The notes under the pieces are model-generated. The model worked only from the letters and a program-made list of their open reading frames with translations, made no database searches and had not been told where the DNA came from. 64,000 nt of DNA from JABDCI01 sp964475835. Lineage in GTDB: Bacteria; Verrucomicrobiota; Verrucomicrobiia; JABWAM01. Shown in pieces: positions 8,327 to 16,369 of this stretch (the stretch's first letter is position 1; every line of letters starts with the position of its first letter). Position numbers and translations under genes: made by a program. The stretch lies in assembly GCA_964475835.1 (NCBI GenBank), contig CAYYYL010000006.1, forward strand, positions 1 to 64,000. The letters are read 5' to 3'.

Positions 8327-9367
8327 CTACGGGACAATCCACGTCTTCACCTGTCCCTTGGTCGCCATCATGGTCTTTAACAGGGAGGGCAGCTCGTCCA
8401 GGGACCGTTGTTCGGTGATGAAATTTTTGGGCCTTACGACGCGCCCGGAGATGGCTTCCAGAGCCGCCCGAATGGATGCGGGCTTGTGATGAAAAGAGGA
8501 CTTCAACGTGATCTGATCGTAATGCATCCGATTGGTATCCAGGGAAACCTTGGTTCCCGCGGGAGGCCCCCCAAACAGATTGACAGTGCCGCCCTTTCGT
8601 ACCAATTCAATCGCCTTCTCCCAGATTTCGGGACGACCTGTCGCTTCGATCACCACGTCCAGCCGCGTTTTTTTGAGTTTTGAAAACCATTTACCATCCT
8701 CGTCAGCAACCACCACATGATCCGCTCCCAGGGAGCGAGCCAGATCCAGACGGGCTTGATGCCGCCCCACTCCGATCACTTCATGCCCTCGATGTTTCAA
8801 TAACGCCACAAACATCAATCCAATGGGTCCAAGCCCAAGAACCGCAACCACATCATCTTTTTGTGGGGCCGTCTCCTCAAGCCCATGAATCACACATGCA
8901 AGGGGCTCCACCATGGCGGCCTCTTCGAAGGTGAGATGCGTGGGTATGCGATACGTGTTCTTATGAACAAATCGCGACGGAATCTTGAGAAACTGGGCGT
9001 AGGCCCCATTTAGAAAATGCAGATCCTCACACAAATTTTCCTGCCCGCGGCGGCAAAAATAGCAGAACCCACAAGGTGCCGAGTTGGCGACAATCACGCG
9101 ATCCCCCTCCTTGAAAGGAACGGGATAGGAGGGATCCCGCTTGATTTGAGCCACGATGCCTGCGCACTCATGACCAAACACACTGGGCGGCTGAATCATC
9201 GCTGCATGATATCCCCGTCGAAACACCTTTAGATCCGTACCACACGTGAGCGCCGCTTCCACTTTGAGCAGCATTTCACCCACCCCCACTTTGGGAACGG
9301 GAATGCTTTCGACCCGGACATCCTCTTTACCATAAAGCACTGCCGCCCGCATTTCCTTTGGAATCAT
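8327..9367 (-). CDS. Zinc-dependent medium-chain alcohol/polyol dehydrogenase 1
   Basis: Product is 346 residues, the usual length of the MDR family. Catalytic zinc ligands are seen in CGTD (about residue 42) and GHE (about 66). Four cysteines in PCGFCYFCRRGQENLC form the structural zinc site. A Rossmann nucleotide-binding motif, VLGLGPIGLMF, starts near residue 174. It oxidises a secondary alcohol, polyol or amino-alcohol with NAD(P); the substrate cannot be told. It sits 66 bp from a second MDR gene that shares all these features, so the two are probably ancient paralogues acting on related substrates. Confidence 0.88.
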   Translation of the reverse strand: MIPKEMRAAVLYGKEDVRVESIPVPKVGVGEMLLKVEAALTCGTDLKVFRRGYHAAMIQPPSVFGHECAGIVAQIKRDPSYPVPFKEGDRVIVANSAPCGFCYFCRRGQENLCEDLHFLNGAYAQFLKIPSRFVHKNTYRIPTHLTFEEAAMVEPLACVIHGLEETAPQKDDVVAVLGLGPIGLMFVALLKHRGHEVIGVGRHQARLDLARSLGADHVVVADEDGKWFSKLKKTRLDVVIEATGRPEIWEKAIELVRKGGTVNLFGGPPAGTKVSLDTNRMHYDQITLKSSFHHKPASIRAALEAISGRVVRPKNFITEQRSLDELPSLLKTMMATKGQVKTWIVP

Positions 9368-9433
9368 ATCAAACTCATTTTACTTGTTGGGAAGTCAAGT
9401 CTCCCTCAAAAAAGCCTTCAACGCAAATCCAAA

Positions 9434-10540
9434 TCAGGGATTCACGATCACTTTGAAGGATTTCGCCGTCGGGTGTGATGCAAGATGAAAAGCCTGACGG
9501 ATCCTGGACAACGGGAATCGATGGGAAATCAAGGGTGCCATCTTCACCTTGCGGGAAAACACGAGACGCGTCACCTCCGGCTGAATGTCGATCGAGGAAC
9601 TGTAACTTCCGAGGATCGTTTTCTCATCCACACAGACCGTTCCGGCATCAAATGAAAGGGAATCTCCGCGTTTCGTATGAGCAAAAAGCATCACCCTTCC
9701 CCCCGGTCGAATCCCCTTCAACGCCTGCTGAAATGCCACCTCGGAAGGAACCGCCAGGATCGCGGCATCCGCTCCACGCCCTCCGGTGGCTTTTTCCACC
9801 CAGGTTGCGAACTTGGGAGACCGAGGATCCAGCACGTCATAGGCGCCCAGCTTCCGGGCAAGCTTCAATCGACGGGGAATCAAATCAAGGGCCATGGGGC
9901 GTCCGCTCCGAGCGCGAATTAATTGCGTAAAAATCAGACCGATCGGACCCTGTCCAAAGACGAGAACCACATCGTTTCTCCGCAATCCCAGGCGATCCAC
10001 TCCCTTCAGGCACGTGTTCACCGGCTCCAGCATGCATGCTTCATCAAAAGTCACGCCGCTTGGAATGCGAACCATTCCTTCGCGGACAATCCATGGCAGG
10101 ACCCGGATATATTCCGCAAAACCACCTCCCGAAGGTTCGAACGCAGCAACTGTACCGGTTCTCTTGTACACGGAACATTGTGCGTATTCCTTCCGTTCAC
10201 AGTAGAAACACCGTCCACAGGGAATATGATGAAAAACCACGACACGATCCCCCAACTTCCACCCGCGAACACCTTTTCCCACGCACACAATCTCCCCTGC
10301 CATTTCGTGACCAAAAACACGGGGCGGAAGAAGAAGATCGTATTCAACCTTTTTCAAATCCGTGGCGCAAACCCCACAACTCCGAATGCGAACCAGCACC
10401 TCCCCGGAACGAATTTCTGGAAGGGGAATCCTTTCGACACAAACACGCTGCTTTCCACGATAGACGGCAGCAGACATGAGCGCGGGTAGTTTAACTTCTC
10501 GAGAGGACGCCTTCATGAAATTCATTTCTCCATGGAGCAT
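9434..10540 (-). CDS. Zinc-dependent medium-chain alcohol/polyol dehydrogenase 2
   Basis: The frame is 368 residues; starts at later Met codons (about 10516 or 10477) are also possible, since homologues begin close to the SAAVYRGK strand. Catalytic zinc motifs are CGVCATD and GHE, structural zinc motif is PCGRCFYCERKEYAQC, and the nucleotide-binding motif is VFGQGPIGLIF. The family is MDR, sorbitol/threonine dehydrogenase-like. It shares domain order and zinc ligands with the dehydrogenase at 8327-9367 and is cotranscribed with it by position. Substrate unknown. Confidence 0.87.
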   Translation of the reverse strand: MLHGEMNFMKASSREVKLPALMSAAVYRGKQRVCVERIPLPEIRSGEVLVRIRSCGVCATDLKKVEYDLLLPPRVFGHEMAGEIVCVGKGVRGWKLGDRVVVFHHIPCGRCFYCERKEYAQCSVYKRTGTVAAFEPSGGGFAEYIRVLPWIVREGMVRIPSGVTFDEACMLEPVNTCLKGVDRLGLRRNDVVLVFGQGPIGLIFTQLIRARSGRPMALDLIPRRLKLARKLGAYDVLDPRSPKFATWVEKATGGRGADAAILAVPSEVAFQQALKGIRPGGRVMLFAHTKRGDSLSFDAGTVCVDEKTILGSYSSSIDIQPEVTRLVFSRKVKMAPLISHRFPLSRIRQAFHLASHPTAKSFKVIVNP

Positions 10541-10571
10541 GCCACTCCGGGAGATTCACATCAGAATCCTT

Positions 10572-11078
10572 TTATTTCGCAGGAACCTGTTTCACCGGTA
10601 CCTGCTCAACGACCACAGGACGAAATTCGGTGTGCCGTATCTTTCCGCCGGCTTCCCCCACCCACACCGTTCCGGCAAGACAGACGGCCGTCAACATCAC
10701 CAAAAGCCATGCGACCACATTATCGGTTTTGGGATTCAAAGCACGGACTCCAAGCCCCAAAAGGGCCAGCCCCGCAAGCACGTAGCACGCCTTTGAGACC
10801 TTTTCGGCCCGTTCCCCGTGTTGATGCAACCAGTGCTGTTCCTGCTTATCCAGACCGTCATACATTTTGCCGGCGGCACGCTCACCCGTCTCCATGACAG
10901 GATAGGCAAGCCCAGCGCAGAGAATAATCGCCCATAACGCCACACTGACTCCGGACCGTTGTTTAAACAATGCAGCTCCAAACAGAATCAACCATGCGAC
11001 CAAAAGCCCCGTGATCGGAAAGTGGTTGAGGAGAAGGTGAAGGTACGCCTGGGTCCACTCAACGCCGAGGAAGTTCAT
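10572..11078 (-). CDS. DUF2231-like four-helix membrane protein
   Basis: Product is 168 residues from the ATG at 11078; the frame is open to 11270 but the upstream part lacks plausible membrane or start features. There are about four membrane segments. The first contains H14 and H19 in LHLLLNHFPI, the same H-x4-H-F-P arrangement seen at H11/H16 of the large DUF2231-type protein at 53463-55415. In that family the histidines are candidates for heme ligands (inference). Further His residues lie in the KQEQHWLHQHGE loop. The gene is followed 31 bp later by two dehydrogenases, so an electron-transfer role is conceivable. Confidence 0.65.
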   Translation of the reverse strand: MNFLGVEWTQAYLHLLLNHFPITGLLVAWLILFGAALFKQRSGVSVALWAIILCAGLAYPVMETGERAAGKMYDGLDKQEQHWLHQHGERAEKVSKACYVLAGLALLGLGVRALNPKTDNVVAWLLVMLTAVCLAGTVWVGEAGGKIRHTEFRPVVVEQVPVKQVPAK

Positions 11079-11323
11079 GGGGGCATTTTCAGCATTTTCA
11101 TCCAACTTGAAAGCGCAAAATCGACATCCCTCCCTATGCGGGACTATGACGAATGCGACTGCAAAACACCTAAAAAGGGAAATGACCAAGGCATTCAAAA
11201 AGGGCGACTTCAATTTCAAACCAGTTGAGCCCTTTGCATGGCGATGGATCAGGCAACGATACCAGCCCAAGCCTCCGATTTTTAGCCTTTGAAACTTCGC
11301 CTCCCATATGCCACGAACGATGA

Positions 11324-12313
11324 ATGCGAATCCTGCTCGTCAGCACGACGGCCATCGGGGATACCACGATGGCCACCCCCTTCATCCGCGCCGTCCGACA
11401 GCACCATCCTGACGCCCACATCACGGTTTTCGCCCACCACCGGCGCATGTCCCTTCTGGAACACAATCCCCACATCAACACCCTGCTTCCGTACTATGGG
11501 AAGGGGCGTAAACTGATCCGCACCCTGTTCGCCCTCCGACGCGCCCACTTTGATCTGGCCATCGTCCTCCACGCCAACGATCCCGACATCGTCCCGCTCG
11601 TTCGCTGGACAGGCGCCCCCCAGCGTGTGGGCTGGGGCGAAAGCAAACGTTCCCAGCTCTTCACCCACACCATCTATCGCAGCGATCCTCCGGAACACTT
11701 TCTTGTTCATAAGAAACGCATTCTCGAATCCATCGGCATCCCCGTGAATGACCTGCACACGGAAATCTTCCTCAGGCCAGGGGACGCCCTGCGCTATGAA
11801 AATGAAATCAAACCCTGGCTTCAAAAGATCCCGGGGAACAAGGGTTATGTCGTCATTCATGCCTTCGGAACCAATCCCCGGAAATGGTGGCCCCTCAACC
11901 ATTTCTTTGTGGTTGCCGACCATATCTTTCATCGTTCCCGCTGGGCGGCGGTGTTTGTGGGGGACCCCTACTCCTTGAACATTGTTAAACGTCACCCCAT
12001 GTACCATCCCATCCGACATTTTGTTGCCGAAAATTATTCGATCCGGGAGAGCGCCAGCGTGATCCAGCACGCCGACCGCATGCTCACCACGGATTCAGGC
12101 CCCATGCACCTTGCCCTAGCCCTTCGCACCCCCACATTCTCCCTGTTCGGCCCCACCCATCCCTCCCAGCACGGCCCGATTTTCGACACGGACCTCCACT
12201 TTGTTGAGGAATGCAATCCTCTCGCATCCCTTACCCCTGAGACGGTGATCCAGAATTGGGATCGCTGGGTCATCCGCGATTTCACACAATCCGCGACCGG
12301 GCACAGATCATGA
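11324..12313 (+). CDS. Glycosyltransferase family 9 (heptosyltransferase-like)
   Basis: Product is 329 residues. The N-terminus has the GT9 pattern (RILLVSTTAIGDTTMATP) and the C-terminal half has the nucleotide-sugar site TTDSGPMHLALAL followed by LFGPTHPSQHGP. GT9 enzymes add ADP-heptose or a related sugar to lipopolysaccharide core or other surface glycans at the cytoplasmic face of the inner membrane. The last 32 bp overlap the convergent methyltransferase gene. With the neighbouring carbamoyltransferase and methyltransferase, it suggests decoration of a cell-surface sugar. Confidence 0.88.
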   Translation: MRILLVSTTAIGDTTMATPFIRAVRQHHPDAHITVFAHHRRMSLLEHNPHINTLLPYYGKGRKLIRTLFALRRAHFDLAIVLHANDPDIVPLVRWTGAPQRVGWGESKRSQLFTHTIYRSDPPEHFLVHKKRILESIGIPVNDLHTEIFLRPGDALRYENEIKPWLQKIPGNKGYVVIHAFGTNPRKWWPLNHFFVVADHIFHRSRWAAVFVGDPYSLNIVKRHPMYHPIRHFVAENYSIRESASVIQHADRMLTTDSGPMHLALALRTPTFSLFGPTHPSQHGPIFDTDLHFVEECNPLASLTPETVIQNWDRWVIRDFTQSATGHRS

Positions 12314-13088
12314 TTTGCTTCGGAGAGACCGGACTGAAACCTGACTCATCGAAATCGCCCCAACGGTGAAGAATACGAAATCCCGCCCTGTCCAGCATCT
12401 GCTCGATCTCCTGTGGAAAGTAGACTCGCATTTTCAACTTCACGTGGGTTTTCATCCCCCCCGTCCAGCGACATTCCCATTGGCAGACCTTGATCTGCGT
12501 CAGGGAATCGTATTCGTACGTCTCCCAGATCTCGCACACCTCCTGGGTACGCTCATCATAAAATCGTTCGTGAAGCTGGGGAATCCTTTCACCCGGCTTG
12601 AGTAAATCATGCCGGGGATTGAGCACATCAAAGGCAAATACACCATCGGGCTTGAGATGACGTCGGACGCAATCAAGGACGGATAGAAAATCACGCCACC
12701 GATAGGCGTGATGCAGCGCATTGAATCCGCTGTAGATCAACGCAAACTTCGTTGGCATTCGAAAACGCCCGTAATCCCCCCGCACGAGCCGGCAATGCTT
12801 CCGAAAGGGCGCCATCCGGCGACGCGCCCCGGCAAGCATGGACGCCGAGGCATCGAGCCCGACCAATGAGATGCCATCCTGAACGATCGGCAATGCAAGA
12901 CGCCCCGTTCCCACGGCAAGTTCAAGCACCGGAGCGCCCTTTTCCACAGCCAGTTTGTGGTAAAAGCGGATATCCTTGGTGAGCGTGGCGTACAACGCGT
13001 CATAGAACGACGCATCTCCATAGATATCGACAGGGGTATTCAAGGGCGCCACACGAACGTGGCACGGGAAAGTCAGACTGTCACCCAA
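12282..13088 (-). CDS. Class I SAM-dependent methyltransferase
   Basis: Product is 268 residues if the TTG at 13088 is used, overlapping the carbamoyltransferase stop; a GTG at 13052 is an alternative. SAM-binding motif I is VLELAVGTGRLALP (about 53-66), the acidic residue ending strand 2 is in VGLDASASML, and motif IV is seen in LIYSGFNALHHAYRW. The C-terminal region resembles small-molecule or sugar methyltransferases. It is directly downstream of a carbamoyltransferase, so both may modify the same metabolite or glycan. The target is unknown. Confidence 0.85.
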   Translation of the reverse strand: MGDSLTFPCHVRVAPLNTPVDIYGDASFYDALYATLTKDIRFYHKLAVEKGAPVLELAVGTGRLALPIVQDGISLVGLDASASMLAGARRRMAPFRKHCRLVRGDYGRFRMPTKFALIYSGFNALHHAYRWRDFLSVLDCVRRHLKPDGVFAFDVLNPRHDLLKPGERIPQLHERFYDERTQEVCEIWETYEYDSLTQIKVCQWECRWTGGMKTHVKLKMRVYFPQEIEQMLDRAGFRILHRWGDFDESGFSPVSPKQIMICARSRIV

Positions 13089-14860
13089 AAATCCTCTATG
13101 AGAAGGGCATCGATCCGGCGTTCATGCAACGCTTTCACAGCCTCCTCAGGGCGACAGACAATCGGTTCCTCATGAACATTGAAGGAGGTATTCACCACCA
13201 CCGGCAATCCCGTAAGACTCTCATATGCCTTGAGGATCTCCCAATACCGCGGATGCTTGCCACGATGAACCGCCTGAGGTCGCGCCGTGCCATCCACATG
13301 GACCACCGCAGGAATTTTATTTCTCCAGGCCTCGCGAACGGTAAATGTCACCGTCATAAACTCCGCCGCGTGGTCCCCCTTCCTGTAGTCTTCAAATATC
13401 TCATCACATCGCTCGGCCAGCACGCTGGGCGCAAACGGCATGAATTCGGAACGACTCAGACGCCGGTTGAGTTCATCATTGATCCTTGCCTCCGTCGGAG
13501 CGGCAAGAATCGTTCGATTTCCCAAAGCCCTGGGACCAAATTCCATGCGTCCCTGGAAAAGCCCCAGCACGCGCCCCTCAGCAATCCATTTCGCCGCACG
13601 CAGTGCCCGGTCCCGAACCTCGAGGCGTTGATAGGAAAATCCGCTTCCCTTCAATACCGCTTCCACCTCCTCATTGGAAAATCCAGGCCCCAGATACACG
13701 TCCTCCATCTTCAAATTTGAAACTTTAATTTTTGAACCTTCCGTTGCGATCTGGGCCGCCGCCACCGCAAGCCCGGCATCGCTCATGGCGGGAAACACAA
13801 AAACCCGGTCCACACCGGGAAGCTCCATCAATCGCTGGTTGAGTTTCACATTTCCGAACACCCCGCCGGAAAGGGCAAGGTGACGGGCGCCGGTTTGTTT
13901 GAGCGCCCAAGTTGCGTGTCCCAATATCGCCTCCTCCAGGATTCGCTGAGCCGACCCGGAGATATTCTCACGGGAATGACCCTGGATCGATTTCCGGATC
14001 ACCGCTTTCCGCGCCTCGCTGATATTGAGACAACCGTGCCAAATCTGATCGCTCACAAAGTGGGTGCCATCCTCGGAAATGCGGAGTGTTTTCCGAAAGG
14101 GAGCATCCAGATGGGTATCGGTGCCCCAGGCTGCCAGTCCCGTCACCTTCCCCTCATGTCGAGGCGAAATAAACCCCAGCGCCTCCGTCACGCTTCCATA
14201 AAACGACCCGGGAGAACCATTCAAATCCGTGGTGCAAAGCCGGCGCAATCCCCCCTTTTCCCAAAGACTGGTTGTATGACTGAGGGGAACCAGATGTTGC
14301 AGGAACACGGATTCCAGCGTATGCGCCTCCATTTCATCCTGAACACAGCAGGCACCCACACAGTCCACCGTAATCGCCAGTGCCCTGTCAAAACCACTGA
14401 AATTCACGGCAGAATGAGCATGGGCATGGTGATGATCGACGAAACGCACCTTGGCCTTCACAAATCCGTCCTCACGGAAACGAACCCAGTTAAAGAGATC
14501 CGAGAGAACCTGTCCCCGGGATCGCACCTCGCGCATAAAATCCGTCATCGTCACCGTGACCTCCTCGGGACGCCCCTTAAGCTTGCGACGCACCCGATGC
14601 CACCGCTCCCCCCATTCCTCCAACCAGCCCGGCTTTCGGAAATAGCACGCTGGAAACTTGTTCAAGGCGACACTGAAGACATCCACATCCTGCCGCCGAA
14701 TCCCAGCAATGCGCAGGCACTCCTGAATGGAACGCCAGGGATACCCCCATTGCCCCTTCTTTCGCGACAAACGTTCCTCGGAAATGGCAGCGACAATGCG
14801 ACCGTCCTTCGCCAGCGCGGCGGAAGCATCATGCTCCATGGATAAGCCGAGGGCCCACAT
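13073..14860 (-). CDS. O-carbamoyltransferase (NodU/CmcH/TobZ family)
   Basis: Product is 595 residues from the ATG at 14860; a longer frame to 14929 adds a non-homologous N-terminus and would run into the DUF5989 gene. The N-terminal YrdC/Kae1-like domain begins with GLSMEHDASAAL and contains the metal-binding DHHHAHAHSA stretch (about 144-153). The C-terminal carbamoyl-transfer domain (about 395-595) has GRMEFGPRALGNRTILA and VNTSFNVHEEPIV. These enzymes move a carbamoyl group from carbamoyl phosphate, through carbamoyl-adenylate, to a hydroxyl of an antibiotic, Nod factor or glycan. It sits between DUF5989 and a methyltransferase gene. Confidence 0.92.
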   Translation of the reverse strand: MWALGLSMEHDASAALAKDGRIVAAISEERLSRKKGQWGYPWRSIQECLRIAGIRRQDVDVFSVALNKFPACYFRKPGWLEEWGERWHRVRRKLKGRPEEVTVTMTDFMREVRSRGQVLSDLFNWVRFREDGFVKAKVRFVDHHHAHAHSAVNFSGFDRALAITVDCVGACCVQDEMEAHTLESVFLQHLVPLSHTTSLWEKGGLRRLCTTDLNGSPGSFYGSVTEALGFISPRHEGKVTGLAAWGTDTHLDAPFRKTLRISEDGTHFVSDQIWHGCLNISEARKAVIRKSIQGHSRENISGSAQRILEEAILGHATWALKQTGARHLALSGGVFGNVKLNQRLMELPGVDRVFVFPAMSDAGLAVAAAQIATEGSKIKVSNLKMEDVYLGPGFSNEEVEAVLKGSGFSYQRLEVRDRALRAAKWIAEGRVLGLFQGRMEFGPRALGNRTILAAPTEARINDELNRRLSRSEFMPFAPSVLAERCDEIFEDYRKGDHAAEFMTVTFTVREAWRNKIPAVVHVDGTARPQAVHRGKHPRYWEILKAYESLTGLPVVVNTSFNVHEEPIVCRPEEAVKALHERRIDALLIEDFWVTV

Positions 14861-14909
14861 ATCGTTCACATCGCGCGGAGAATCCGAAACCGACCCTGCC
14901 CCACAAATC

Positions 14910-15089
14910 TCAAAACAACGTGTAAACAAACGGCGCGAGACCGGTTCCCTGAGCGAAAATCAACAGGAAGGCAAACAGGACCAGCACGACAACCATGGGA
15001 ATGATCCACCAAAGCTTCTGGGCCCATAAAAAGGACACAAGCTCCCCAAAGATGCCAAAACGATCCTGAACTTTGCGAATAATCGACAT
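14910..15089 (-). CDS. DUF5989-type small membrane protein beside carbamoyltransferase
   Basis: Product is 59 residues, below many gene-calling cut-offs. It begins MSIIRKVQDRFGIFGELV, then LWAQKLWWIIPMVVVLVL and one long hydrophobic helix (about 29-46) ending in FAQGTGLAPFVYTLF. This pattern matches the short DUF5989 proteins that, as I recall, are found beside NodU-family carbamoyltransferases and SxtJ-like membrane proteins. It lies 49 bp upstream of the carbamoyltransferase on the same strand. The SxtJ-like partner is not present. The small protein may anchor the enzyme at the membrane, which is inference. Confidence 0.8.
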   Translation of the reverse strand: MSIIRKVQDRFGIFGELVSFLWAQKLWWIIPMVVVLVLFAFLLIFAQGTGLAPFVYTLF

Positions 15090-15134
15090 CTCACCTTTTT
15101 AGGAAGAAAATGGATGGAAATCAATCAAAAAATC

Positions 15135-15151
15135 GTGGCGACGAACGCCAC
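15135..15151. promoter_or_regulatory. Short inverted repeat between divergent genes
   Basis: GTGGCG-acgaa-CGCCAC (6-bp arms, 5-nt loop) lies in the 106-bp gap between the DUF5989 gene and the Trm112-like gene. It could be an operator or an RNA hairpin in the leader of the plus-strand gene. The evidence is only the symmetry. Confidence 0.25.
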
Positions 15152-15195
15152 CGTTGTCACTTTTTCAGCAACCTGCTAGGGTTTTCCCTCTCCAC

Positions 15196-15456
15196 ATGAT
15201 TCCCAACGAACTTCTCGAAATTCTCTGCTGTCCCCTTACCCGACAGAGCCTGACACCCCTGGACGAAATCCGGATCCGCCAGATCAATGAAGCGATCCAG
15301 CAGGGAACCCTCAAAAATCAGGCGGGACAAATAGTGACGGAACCGATCGAAGGTGGCTTGATCACGGCCGACCGCAGCCGTGCCTATGCCATTCGTGAAA
15401 ACATTCCCATTCTCCTGATCGAGGAAGCCATCCCCATGGCATCTTTCGCCGCATAA
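15196..15456 (+). CDS. Trm112/UPF0434-like small protein
   Basis: Product is 86 residues from the ATG at 15196 (an earlier TTG at 15154 adds 14 residues without similarity). It opens with IPNELLEILCCPLTRQSL, the start typical of Trm112/YcaR-like zinc-ribbon proteins, and ends with YAIRENIPILLIEEA, matching the IPxLLxxEA pattern of the family. The second cysteine pair of a full zinc ribbon is missing and the middle is longer than in YcaR. Trm112 activates methyltransferases in eukaryotes and archaea; the bacterial role is unclear. Next gene is fabI, 58 bp downstream. Confidence 0.75.
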   Translation: MIPNELLEILCCPLTRQSLTPLDEIRIRQINEAIQQGTLKNQAGQIVTEPIEGGLITADRSRAYAIRENIPILLIEEAIPMASFAA

Positions 15457-15514
15457 TCCCCCGCCCGGTTGTGATTGACCCTTTCATCGCAAAACCTTAC
15501 TACCTTTACCTCTC

Positions 15515-16300
15515 ATGAACGAAAAACCCCTTTCCGGAAAATTCGGCGTCGTCTTCGGAGTCGCCAATAAACGCAGCATCGCATGGGCCATCGCCCAGGC
15601 CTGGCATGAAGCCGGGGCGAAACTCGCCTTCACTTATCAAGGGGAACGCCTCAAGGAAAACGTGGAGGAACTTGTCAGCACCTTCGGTTCCGACACCTTG
15701 TTGATCCCCTGCGACGTCACCAGTGATGCCGAGCTGGACACCGTGTTCAAAAAATTGGGGGATACTTTCGGAAAACTCGATCTTCTTCTCCACAGTGTCG
15801 CCTTTGCCCCCAAGGACGCCCTTGAAGGCGAATTTGTCAACACCTCCCGCGAAGCATTCCGTGTGGCGCACGACGTGAGCGCCTACTCCCTCGTCGCCAT
15901 GACCCGTCGCGCCGCCCCTCTGATGAAGGATGGGGGAAGCGTTGTGGCCATGACCTATTACGGTTCCGTCAAGGTGGTCCCCCACTACAATGTGATGGGC
16001 GTCGCCAAAGCCTCGCTCGAAGCGAGCGTACGCTACCTTGCCTACGATCTCGGACCGAAGAAAATCCGGGTCAATGCCATCAGTGCAGGCCCGGTCAACA
16101 CCCTCGCCGCGCGAGGCATTTCAGGATTCACCCAGATGCTCAAACACTACGAAGCCAACTCCCCCCTGCGACGGAATGTCGAAACCTCCGAACTCGGGGC
16201 CACAGGAGTCTTTCTCGCCAGCCAGGGTGCAGCCGCCATCACAGGACAGGTTCTCTATGTGGATTGCGGTTACGAAGTGATGGGCATGAGCATCTCCTGA
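15515..16300 (+). CDS. fabI: Enoyl-[acyl-carrier-protein] reductase (NADH), FabI
   Basis: Product is 261 residues, the normal length. The FabI form of the short-chain dehydrogenase fold is clear: cofactor motif GVANKRSIAWAIA at about 16-28, CDVTSDAEL, LLHSVAFAPK, and the catalytic Tyr-x6-Lys in YNVMGVAKA (about 160-168), preceded by TYYGSVKVVPH. It performs the last reduction in each round of fatty-acid elongation in the cytoplasm. The C-terminus (GQVLYVDCGYEVMGM) also matches. It is convergent with the phosphorylase gene. Confidence 0.95.
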   Translation: MNEKPLSGKFGVVFGVANKRSIAWAIAQAWHEAGAKLAFTYQGERLKENVEELVSTFGSDTLLIPCDVTSDAELDTVFKKLGDTFGKLDLLLHSVAFAPKDALEGEFVNTSREAFRVAHDVSAYSLVAMTRRAAPLMKDGGSVVAMTYYGSVKVVPHYNVMGVAKASLEASVRYLAYDLGPKKIRVNAISAGPVNTLAARGISGFTQMLKHYEANSPLRRNVETSELGATGVFLASQGAAAITGQVLYVDCGYEVMGMSIS

Positions 16301-16324
16301 CAGGAAACCCCATTTCCAAGGACC

Positions 16325-16344
16325 CCACCGCGTCCCTGCGGTGG
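16325..16344. terminator. Bidirectional hairpin between fabI and the phosphorylase gene
   Basis: CCACCGC-gtccct-GCGGTGG has a 7-bp GC-rich stem and a 6-nt loop. It lies 25 bp after the fabI stop and 26 bp after the end of the convergent minus-strand gene, the right place for a shared terminator. A long T-run is lacking on either side. Confidence 0.5.
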
Positions 16345-16369
16345 AAATCTCAAACGATCACCTTGCCAC

